From Flavivirga abyssicola (lineage in GTDB: Bacteria; Bacteroidota; Bacteroidia; Flavobacteriales; Flavobacteriaceae): 64,000 nucleotides of DNA. Below are positions 20,183 to 28,186 of the stretch, piece after piece. Position 1 is the first letter of the stretch, and every line of letters begins with the position of its first letter. Under the pieces are notes generated by a model. The model ran no database searches. It had not been told where the DNA came from and saw only the letters and a list, made by a program, of their open reading frames with translations. The translations under genes were made by a program, and so were the position numbers. Location: NCBI RefSeq assembly GCF_030540775.2, contig NZ_CP141266.1:3893001-3957000 (forward strand), written 5' to 3'.

Positions 20183-21787
20183 TTAATGACCTTTTAATAA
20201 GTTAATGCTTACTGTAGCTAATTCGTTATTGGGGAATGTGGTGAAATAATTTGGATCGGGATGCAATCCAGCCTCAGTTGCAATTTTATTAAAAACACCA
20301 ACCTCTAAGATGAATTGATCGCTATAACCGTGTGTTGCATCGTATGCCGTGGCTGCTGTTTTACCCAAATTATTAGCTGTTAATTCGGGATTTATGGTAT
20401 GTAATTCTATGATTAGCAAACCGAACCGTTCTACATAGGGTTTCCATTTTTGTAAATGCTCTAATAAAGAGCTTTCAACTAAATTATTGCTTATTCGTTC
20501 CCCTTGGTAGCTATAGGCTCCCGTTGAATCACTTACGGACCTTATAATCTGTTTTGGTGTTTCCCAGATACGATTGTGATCTAAAAACGTTCTAACGTTT
20601 AATAAATCCTTTAAATCAATATTGTAGTCTTCTTTTAAATCTTTAGCCAAAATATCTGGCCTGCCAATGTTGCCCCAAATGACTTTTGCCCAGATGTCTG
20701 CTTTGATTAAATTAGCTCTTGTTACTTTTAAAGCTGCTTGATTAAAATCTGCACCAACGAGCAATAACGGGTGGTCATCAAGCATTTTACCTCTTAGTGT
20801 TTTAAATTCAATAACATCGAAGACATGTTGGATAAAAGCACCGTTTCCGCAGCCCATATCCAAAATCCCTTTTGGCTGATCTTCAATAGGTTTATTGAAT
20901 AATTCGATAATAATATCGTCTATTATTTTAAAATAAGTGGCATGAGCACCACCGCTTCCCCAAACATTCATTTCTCTATCTACATGCTTTTCTTTTTCAT
21001 CGGGAGATTCCGTTTTCAAGACTAAAGGATTTCCAAAAATGAGGTCGTCTAATTTCATAAATGTTGGTAAATATGAAATAGTTACGCCATATGCGCTGGC
21101 GCGTTTGGCAAAAAATAAGCCTTTATCTGTAAATTGATAGGTGGCTTTCTTTTTAGAGAACCATCCTAAGTGTGAAAAGAAATCCAGTATTTTTTTAAAA
21201 CTTTCGGGTTCTTTATGAAATTCTTCAGCTCTAAAAGAGGCTTCCATGAAGTATTTATGGAAAAACCCATTAAGGCCTAGTAAAACAATTATGGGGGCCG
21301 CTATAACGCCTTCTATATGTTTTAGTATTTGATGTTCAATAGTGTTTTCTTTGACTGTAGAAAGCCCAAAATTTTGTTCATATTTCACAAATATTTTTTC
21401 CAAAGCGTTAAATGCATCTGGTCCTATACCTTGTTCTGGAAATTTAACGGAGTAGTTTAGTAAATTTACTGCATCTGCATATATCGATACTAATTTAAAG
21501 GCTTTTTTGCTTTTGGAATTTGTTTCATAATGTACTGTATCATCGGTATTGTTAATGCGCATGTTTAGCCAACCTTGAGAGGATAATATGCGTAGGCCGA
21601 CATTTAGATAGCCTTCGTTTGCATTAAATGTTTTAGAGGGTTTTTTAATGCTAGATTTTTCATTTTTCAACAAATATTTTAGTACACCTGCTTGGTCGAG
21701 TGAGTGGGCGGTTGTTGCAGTTGCAATACCGTCTAGATGCCTAAAAATGGTTCCTCGAAATTGTTCTTTATCTAGCTTTGTTAACAT
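20183..21787 (-). CDS. SAM-dependent methyltransferase with two winged-helix-like N-terminal modules
   Basis: A 534-residue cytosolic protein. The class I methyltransferase fold begins near residue 300 with SAM motif I (GILDMGCGNGAF) and an acidic strand-2 end (LLLVGADFN). Ahead of it are two helix-turn-helix/winged-helix-like modules, about residues 5-100 (HLDGIATATTAHSLDQAGVL) and 150-250 (HIEGVIAAPIIVLLGLNGFF). These resemble each other and the dimerisation domain of O-methyltransferases. The substrate is unknown; AprA-like polyketide methyltransferases are a possible comparison. It is downstream of the fused E1 gene but separated by a terminator, and it pairs tightly with the small gene at 19709. 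Confidence 0.75.
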   Translation of the reverse strand: MLTKLDKEQFRGTIFRHLDGIATATTAHSLDQAGVLKYLLKNEKSSIKKPSKTFNANEGYLNVGLRILSSQGWLNMRINNTDDTVHYETNSKSKKAFKLVSIYADAVNLLNYSVKFPEQGIGPDAFNALEKIFVKYEQNFGLSTVKENTIEHQILKHIEGVIAAPIIVLLGLNGFFHKYFMEASFRAEEFHKEPESFKKILDFFSHLGWFSKKKATYQFTDKGLFFAKRASAYGVTISYLPTFMKLDDLIFGNPLVLKTESPDEKEKHVDREMNVWGSGGAHATYFKIIDDIIIELFNKPIEDQPKGILDMGCGNGAFIQHVFDVIEFKTLRGKMLDDHPLLLVGADFNQAALKVTRANLIKADIWAKVIWGNIGRPDILAKDLKEDYNIDLKDLLNVRTFLDHNRIWETPKQIIRSVSDSTGAYSYQGERISNNLVESSLLEHLQKWKPYVERFGLLIIELHTINPELTANNLGKTAATAYDATHGYSDQFILEVGVFNKIATEAGLHPDPNYFTTFPNNELATVSINLLKGH

Positions 21788-21820
21788 GCAATAGGTGTTT
21801 TGTATATAAATATAAAAAGA

Positions 21821-21852
21821 AAAACCTTTCCAATTTGGTTAGGAAAGGTTTT
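21821..21852 (-). terminator. Terminator of the fused E1 gene
   Basis: On the minus strand, AAAACCTTTCC (21852-21842) pairs as part of a perfect 11-base hairpin with GGAAAGGTTTT (21831-21821), loop 10 bases, followed by TTCTTTTT. It lies 24 bases after the E1 stop. Confidence 0.85.
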
Positions 21853-21875
21853 TAAAAAATATTTTGTTTTTTGTT

Positions 21876-24287
21876 TTATCGTAATTTAGGAAAATCTGCA
21901 GGGTTCAATTCGTGTATAACGTCGTAAACAGCTTCAAATATGTCTTCTGCAGAAGGCTTTGAGAAATAGTCTCCATCATTTCCATAAGCTGGTCTATGTG
22001 CTTTTGCTGTTAGTGTTTTTGGTTGACTATCAAGATACTGATACGCATTTTGGGTATTTAATATTTCGTTTAAAATATAGGCCGAAGCACCTCCTGGAAC
22101 ATCTTCATCTATTATCATAACACGATTTGTCTTGGCAATACTTTTTACAATATCATGATTTAAATCGAAAGGTAGTAATGATTGTACATCTATAACTTCC
22201 GCATCAATACCAATATTTAAAAGGTCTTTTGCAGTTTGCTCAACTATACGTAACGTAGACCCGTAAGATACCAATGTAATGTCTGTACCTTCTTTAACGG
22301 TTTCAACAACACCTATAGGCGTTTTAATAGCACTTAGGTTGTTTGGCATTTTTTCTTTTAACCTGTAGCCATTTAGGCATTCGATAATTATGGCAGGATC
22401 GTCTCCTTGTAAAAGTGTATTATAAAAACCAGCAGCTTTGGTCATATTTCTTGGAACTAAAACATTTACGCCTCTAACTAAATTAAGAATACCACCCATT
22501 TGAGAGCCTGAATGCCAAATACCTTCAAGTCTGTGCCCTCTGGTTCTTATTATTAGAGGGGCTTTTTGTTTGCCTTTTGTTCTATAGTGTATAGTTGCTA
22601 AATCATCACTGATTATTTGCAGGGCATATAAAATGTAATCAAGATATTGAATTTCAGCAATAGGTCTTAAACCACGTAATGCCATACCAATACCTTGTCC
22701 TATGATAGTGGCTTCTCTTATACCGGCATCAGCTACTCGTAATTCACCGTGTTTTTCTTGTAAGCCTTCTAGACCTTGATTTACGTCACCAATGTTACCC
22801 GTGTCCTCTCCAAAAACGAGCACTTCTGGATGATTGTTTAAAATGGAATCGAAGTTATCACGTAAAATAATACGGGCATCTACTTGAGAAGCGTCATTAT
22901 CATAAGTCGGTTTTACCTCTTTAACAAGGATGTTTGATCTATCTGTTTCAGAATATAAATGGGAACTAAAGTCAGGTTGTATCTTTTCAAAGATATTGTT
23001 AACCCAATCACCAAGTTGTTGCTTTTCTTTGGATGTTTCATTTATAACATATCTTAAAGCTTTCCTCGCACTAGAAAGAATGTCTTTTCTGGTAGGTTCG
23101 TCAATAAGATTTAAGTCATCTTTGATTTTAGATATGAAAGCCTTGTTAGGGCTAGATGAAGCGACTTGTGTTAGTATAGAAATTAATTCTTGCTTCTCTT
23201 TTACAATAGGCTTTAAAAAAGTATTCCAAGCTTTCTTTTTAGCTTCTCGAACATCCCTTTTAATAGTTCTTTCAATTTCCGTAAGTGTCTCATTTGTAGC
23301 AATACCGCTTTCTATGATCCATTCACGCATTTTTAGATTACAATCGTGCTGGGATTCCCATTGTAAACGCTCTGAAGATTTATATCTTTCATGCGATCCA
23401 GAAGTTGAATGGCCTTGTGGTTGTGTTAACTCTAACACATGGATAAGTACAGGCACATGTTCTGTTCTGGCTATATTAGAAGCTTCTTGATATGTTTCTA
23501 TAAGATTGGCATAATCCCAACCTTTAACACGTAGTATTTCGTAGCCTTTATGCTTATTATCTCGTTGAAATCCTTTTAAGATTTCTGATATATTTTCTTT
23601 AGTTGTTTGGTGTTTAGCATGCACAGAAATACCGTATTCGTCATCCCAAACGCTAATAACCATAGGGACTTGTAAAACGCCTGCAGCATTTACAGTTTCA
23701 AAAAATAAACCTTCACTGGTACTTGCATTTCCTATAGTACCCCAAGCGACTTCATTACCATTTATAGAAAAGTTGTTCGTGTTAAGGTTATCGACATGTC
23801 TAAAGATTTTTGAAGCCTGTGCTAAACCTAGTAAACGAGGCATTTGTCCTGCGGTAGGAGAGATGTCTGAACTTGAATTATATTGTTTGGTCAGGTCTTT
23901 CCAGCTGCCATCTTCATTTAAACTATGTGTAACAAAATGACCACCCATTTGACGACCAGCAGACATAGGTTCTAATTCTAAATCTGTATTTGCATATAAG
24001 CCAGCGAAAAATTGTTCAATTGTTAATTCGCCAATAGCCATCATAAATGTTTGATCTCTGTAGTAACCAGATCTCCAGTCTCCTTTTAAAAAGGCTTTTG
24101 CCATGGCTAATTGCGGGACTTCTTTGCCGTCTCCAAAAATCCCGAATTTCGCTTTACCAGTTAATACTTCTCGTCTGCCCAGTAAACTACATTCACGACT
24201 TTTAATAGCAATTTTATAGTCATTTATTACTTCTGCTTTAAAATCATCAAATGATATGTCGTTCTTCAAATTTGGAATAGTTTGCAT
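21876..24287 (-). CDS. 2-oxoacid dehydrogenase E1, fused alpha and beta subunits
   Basis: Thiamine-diphosphate enzyme that decarboxylates a 2-oxoacid, probably the branched-chain (2-oxoisovalerate) type, and passes the acyl group to lipoyl-E2; cytosolic. At 803 residues it joins E1-alpha (about 50-400) to E1-beta (about 465-800, with FGEDTGNIGDVNQGLEGLQ, GIGMALRGLRPIAEIQYLDY and VIDVQSLLPFD). The ThDP-binding stretch of the alpha half reads GNASTSEG...WDDEYGIS, whereas most E1 enzymes have GDG...NN. I believe this variant is shared by the Bacteroidota fused family, but that needs an alignment. A promoter lies just upstream, and no E2 gene is next to it. Confidence 0.9.
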   Translation of the reverse strand: MQTIPNLKNDISFDDFKAEVINDYKIAIKSRECSLLGRREVLTGKAKFGIFGDGKEVPQLAMAKAFLKGDWRSGYYRDQTFMMAIGELTIEQFFAGLYANTDLELEPMSAGRQMGGHFVTHSLNEDGSWKDLTKQYNSSSDISPTAGQMPRLLGLAQASKIFRHVDNLNTNNFSINGNEVAWGTIGNASTSEGLFFETVNAAGVLQVPMVISVWDDEYGISVHAKHQTTKENISEILKGFQRDNKHKGYEILRVKGWDYANLIETYQEASNIARTEHVPVLIHVLELTQPQGHSTSGSHERYKSSERLQWESQHDCNLKMREWIIESGIATNETLTEIERTIKRDVREAKKKAWNTFLKPIVKEKQELISILTQVASSSPNKAFISKIKDDLNLIDEPTRKDILSSARKALRYVINETSKEKQQLGDWVNNIFEKIQPDFSSHLYSETDRSNILVKEVKPTYDNDASQVDARIILRDNFDSILNNHPEVLVFGEDTGNIGDVNQGLEGLQEKHGELRVADAGIREATIIGQGIGMALRGLRPIAEIQYLDYILYALQIISDDLATIHYRTKGKQKAPLIIRTRGHRLEGIWHSGSQMGGILNLVRGVNVLVPRNMTKAAGFYNTLLQGDDPAIIIECLNGYRLKEKMPNNLSAIKTPIGVVETVKEGTDITLVSYGSTLRIVEQTAKDLLNIGIDAEVIDVQSLLPFDLNHDIVKSIAKTNRVMIIDEDVPGGASAYILNEILNTQNAYQYLDSQPKTLTAKAHRPAYGNDGDYFSKPSAEDIFEAVYDVIHELNPADFPKLR

Positions 24288-24309
24288 TTAGCTGTGCTTT
24301 TTGCTCGTG

Positions 24310-24340
24310 CAAAAGTAGCAAAACTTTGTCGTTTTTCCAA
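24310..24340 (-). promoter_or_regulatory. Promoter of the fused E1 gene
   Basis: On the minus strand: TTG (24340-24338), 20 bases, then TACTTTTG (24317-24310), 22 bases before the ATG. A complete match to the Bacteroidota promoter form. Confidence 0.75.
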
Positions 24341-24450
24341 TTTTTTAGACCTCTAAATTTTTGGTGTATTATTAAAAATAGTCAAAAAAAGAGTTTAAAA
24401 ATGATAATTATTTAATAAAAATAGCTTAAAAATGAATATTCACTAAAATA

Positions 24451-27294
24451 TCAGTACCATCTTCTTCTAAAAAGCCCTAAAAGTATTTGTGGGTCTACAG
24501 TAAATTTAAATCTTATTTTTTCATCATAATTTGGTTGTCCGATTTCCCAACCAAGGTTAGAATATATAGGAAAGTAAATTTCAAAATAATCGGTAACTAG
24601 ATTAACTCGCACACCAGAGTCATATACAAAATGAGGATCATCAAACTTGTTTTTAAGAAACCCGATGTCTCCATATGCTAATACATATTTCCATAATGTT
24701 GTACTTGCATTAAGTGTGCTAATCCATTGATTGGCAAAAGGTGTTTCTAGTTTAGATTTAAAGCCGCCTTCTACATCTAAATATTGCTGACTAAAGATTC
24801 CTGTGGCTTCAGAACGACCTAAATAGGGTAGGTCAAACAAGTAATCTGTTGGTCTGTCTAAAGCAAAACTGAAAAAATCTGAAGTTATGTCTGTTTTGTT
24901 TTTTATAAAAGTACCAGTAAACATGCGTAAATTTAATTGCCTGTTGCTTTGAAATAGGCGTCTGTACTCATAATTAAAAGCTATTTTGCTAAATTTTTCT
25001 CCTACTTGAAAATCAACATACCATTTATTGAAATTTATTAGATTGTCATTTGAGTTTCGATAACGAATATTTAAAAGTTTATAGTTTGGACTAAAAGTAG
25101 GGGAGACGTTATTAACGTCTTCATCTCTTTTTATATCTAAATATCTAAATTTTAATGTTTGTCTTTTATTTGAGCGTAAATCATCATCTTTTCTAAAAAA
25201 GAATGTTATAGACGGTTTTATTTGTCTAACAAATAAATCTTCGGCATAGGATGTATAACTTCCTGCTATACCGTAATTAATAGCAAATAGATTTTTTTTA
25301 AAGTAATGTGTTCTTTGTAATGAAGCAGAACCTGTTAGGGTTTTGGATTTAAAGGCATATGATGGTTCTATTTTGTATTTAAAAAGTTTTCTTAAAACCG
25401 TAGTATTATAGGCTCTCATTCCTAAAGTGAAGCCATCATAAATATTATTAAACTCAGCAGTAGGCATAAAGAATACTTGATTGTAGTAAGGGTCTTGGAT
25501 ATCCTTAAAAAGTCTAAATTGTAAAGGTTTATTGTTAAAAAAGAAGCCTTTTAATGATTTCCAGTTATCTCTTGGGTTGATTTCAGGAACTGTTTTTTCG
25601 TAATTTAAAACAAGTTTATTGGCATTGTTTCTAGGGATAGTGAGCGTTTTGCTTTTAGTGATGTTTTCTATCCATCTTTTAGAAATAATACTGTCATTAT
25701 TTAAAGTATACAAAGATATAGGCATGCTATTATCTCGTTTATTCTTAATAGTAAGTGTAATAGAGTCTTCTGTTTTTGATACTTGTTTTATTTTGAAATC
25801 TATTTGTTTTCGCGTAGTTAAGTAGTCCTTGAAAAACCAATCAATGTTTTTGTCGGTTTTAGATTTTAAGTAAGTTTCAAAATCTTTGGTTGTGGTTTGT
25901 TTTAATTTATTATCTAATATAAATGACGTGATACTGTTTTCTAATACTTGTTCGTTTATAAAATCGTCTAAATACTTAAGTCCTATACCAGCTTTGTATT
26001 TATTGGCAATATTAGTGTTAAACTTAAGTAAAGAGTCCTTTTGCATGGTAAGTGGTTGGTCTCTGTTTGTTCTAGCAGCAGACATGGCGGCCAGTGTATA
26101 TTTGTCATTAAATTTCATGTCTGCAATATGAAAGGATCTAACCCCCCAAATTTTTGCTAAATTTCCGAGAAACTTCACATCTGGATGATATTCCTGTACA
26201 TAGTTCATTAAATAATAGATCTGAATACCATCTAATAACCACTGTTCTTTTCTGGGATTTACTAATAATGTGTTTTCTAAATAATTGTGTAATGCAATTT
26301 TTAATAATTTAAGTTCGTATTTAAAATTGCTAGGGTAGGTTTTTATGAGTTTTGGTAAAAAATTAATACCATAAACTGGATCTTTTACATTGTCAATTTC
26401 TGTTAGTAAGAGTCTCTTATGTGGATACTCACCAAAGTGTTTCAGAATAAAATCCGTTACTTTTTCTGTAATTAAAACTCTATCCAGTATAGGGAGCCCT
26501 TCGTCACTAATATTAGAAACTAGTGCAAAATGATCCGATTGTATAGTTTTGAAATCAGAGCCTTTATTCAAAAATAATTTGTTGTTATTTCTGTTTTTTC
26601 CTTGAAGCTTAACTATTTGTTTGTTAGGTAATTGTTTTTTGTTAATTAAATCTAATTCTGAAGTAATAATATAACTGTTTGGATGTTCGATTTCTAGCGT
26701 GATATCAGATTTTGGTATGAATAAATCATCTAGATTTTTATTACTGTAATATTGCCACTCGCCATTATAAACAGCTGGAGTGATGTACCAATATCTTAAA
26801 TTTAAATTACCAGAATCTGTTATACCGTAACTTGTGAATTTTGCACTTGGAATTTGAACTATATATTCAAGCTTAATGTTGTATGATTCATTTGGCTTTA
26901 AAGGATCTTTTAATTCAACTTTAATAACATCTATCTGATCTTTTAGCCGCTGAAATACCAAGTCTTGATTGTTTTGTTTAATAGACGCAATAGCAGTGAA
27001 TCCTCTATCTTCGTTTTTTGCCAAATGAAAAATATTTTTATATTCATCGGCAATGCGTATTGCTAATGGTGTTTTTTTTGTTGCATAGCTATTGCTCCAA
27101 TCATTTAAATATATAGTTTGTAACGCGTCTTGTGTCGTATTTTGATATTGAATGGTTTGTGATATTTTGATTTGTTTGTTTTCAATATCAAATACCGCCT
27201 TCACGTCAATCTTATTTTGACTGAAACTTGTAAAGCTTATTAGTACAATAATGAAGTAATTAGAGAGATGTAATTTCAATTTATTATATAACAT
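24451..27294 (-). CDS. M1-aminopeptidase-like exported protein with degenerate zinc site and C-terminal barrel-like region
   Basis: A 947-residue protein with a signal peptide (ends FTSFSQ). Residues about 25-250 resemble the M1 N-terminal beta domain. Residues about 270-500 resemble the catalytic domain, but the expected HExxH reads H336-N-Y-L-E340 and the expected WLNEGFA reads WLLDGIQ, so two of three zinc ligands are changed. From about 600 to the end it is rich in aromatic alternating strands (YKIEPSYAFKSKTLTGSASL, ending in F-R-R-R-W-Y), resembling an outer-membrane barrel. I infer an outer-membrane protein whose peptidase domain is inactive. Monocistronic. Confidence 0.75.
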   Translation of the reverse strand: MLYNKLKLHLSNYFIIVLISFTSFSQNKIDVKAVFDIENKQIKISQTIQYQNTTQDALQTIYLNDWSNSYATKKTPLAIRIADEYKNIFHLAKNEDRGFTAIASIKQNNQDLVFQRLKDQIDVIKVELKDPLKPNESYNIKLEYIVQIPSAKFTSYGITDSGNLNLRYWYITPAVYNGEWQYYSNKNLDDLFIPKSDITLEIEHPNSYIITSELDLINKKQLPNKQIVKLQGKNRNNNKLFLNKGSDFKTIQSDHFALVSNISDEGLPILDRVLITEKVTDFILKHFGEYPHKRLLLTEIDNVKDPVYGINFLPKLIKTYPSNFKYELKLLKIALHNYLENTLLVNPRKEQWLLDGIQIYYLMNYVQEYHPDVKFLGNLAKIWGVRSFHIADMKFNDKYTLAAMSAARTNRDQPLTMQKDSLLKFNTNIANKYKAGIGLKYLDDFINEQVLENSITSFILDNKLKQTTTKDFETYLKSKTDKNIDWFFKDYLTTRKQIDFKIKQVSKTEDSITLTIKNKRDNSMPISLYTLNNDSIISKRWIENITKSKTLTIPRNNANKLVLNYEKTVPEINPRDNWKSLKGFFFNNKPLQFRLFKDIQDPYYNQVFFMPTAEFNNIYDGFTLGMRAYNTTVLRKLFKYKIEPSYAFKSKTLTGSASLQRTHYFKKNLFAINYGIAGSYTSYAEDLFVRQIKPSITFFFRKDDDLRSNKRQTLKFRYLDIKRDEDVNNVSPTFSPNYKLLNIRYRNSNDNLINFNKWYVDFQVGEKFSKIAFNYEYRRLFQSNRQLNLRMFTGTFIKNKTDITSDFFSFALDRPTDYLFDLPYLGRSEATGIFSQQYLDVEGGFKSKLETPFANQWISTLNASTTLWKYVLAYGDIGFLKNKFDDPHFVYDSGVRVNLVTDYFEIYFPIYSNLGWEIGQPNYDEKIRFKFTVDPQILLGLFRRRWY

Positions 27295-27405
27295 TTAGCG
27301 GTTAACAATTCAAGCAAGGCATTACAATATAACAAAATATAGTGGTTTTAAAATTTACCAATGTTTACAATGTGTAAACACTTAGTCGTAAAAAAGTTAT
27401 AATTT

Positions 27406-28095
27406 TTAGAAATTTGGGCTTAAACCAGATTCTTTATAGAATGCATCAAGAATGTTTATGACTTCATCTTCGGTGTCTACCATATGAATTAAATCTAAGT
27501 CTTTTGCACTTATGGTTGAAAAGGTATCTAGTAAAGTCTTTTTTACCCAATCAAATAAGCCTTCCCAAAATTCTTTGCCTACAAGAATAATAGGAAACTT
27601 ACCAATTTTATGTGTTTGAATAAGTGTTATGGCTTCAAATAACTCATCTAATGTACCAAAACCACCGGGCATAACTACAAAACCTTGTGAGTATTTAACA
27701 AACATAACTTTACGAACAAAAAAGTAATCGAAATCTAAGCTTTTATCGGAATCTATATATGGATTGTCATGTTGCTCGAAAGGTAAATCAATATTTAAGC
27801 CTACTGAAGTACCGCCACCTAAGTGAGCACCTTTATTTCCTGCTTCCATAATTCCGGGACCACCACCAGTAATAACACCATATCCTGCTTCCACAATCTT
27901 TTTTGCTACGTGTTCTGCTAATTTATAATATTTGTCTTCTGGTTTTGTTCTGGCCGACCCAAAAATAGACACACAGGGGCCTATTTTACTCATCTTTTCA
28001 AAACCATTAACAAACTCACCCATTATTTTAAAAATAGCCCAAGAATCGTTTGTTTTTATTTCATTCCACCCTTTATGATGTTGTTCTTTTCTCAT
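27406..28095 (-). CDS. LOG-family (TIGR00730) Rossmann-fold protein
   Basis: A 229-residue cytosolic protein with both family signatures, GGGPGIMEAGNKGA (about residues 78-91) and PGGFGTLDE (about 143-151). Active LOG proteins hydrolyse cytokinin-type nucleoside monophosphates to the base and ribose 5-phosphate; the bacterial role is often purine-nucleotide related and unclear. The extended N-terminus (about 40 residues) is usual for this longer subgroup. It sits downstream of uvrA on the same strand, with a 91-base gap. Confidence 0.9.
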   Translation of the reverse strand: MRKEQHHKGWNEIKTNDSWAIFKIMGEFVNGFEKMSKIGPCVSIFGSARTKPEDKYYKLAEHVAKKIVEAGYGVITGGGPGIMEAGNKGAHLGGGTSVGLNIDLPFEQHDNPYIDSDKSLDFDYFFVRKVMFVKYSQGFVVMPGGFGTLDELFEAITLIQTHKIGKFPIILVGKEFWEGLFDWVKKTLLDTFSTISAKDLDLIHMVDTEDEVINILDAFYKESGLSPNF

Positions 28096-28186
28096 GTATT
28101 TTATTTTTTACCTGCTAATTTAATTATTTTACAATATGATTTACTGTATACAGCATGAATACTGTGTTAACTATTAATACTATTTA

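Noticed and set aside
22930-23490. A 186-codon open frame antisense to the fused E1 gene
   Set aside because: Shadow of the E1 reading frame; no start context, no family resemblance, and Ser/Leu-rich composition typical of antisense frames.
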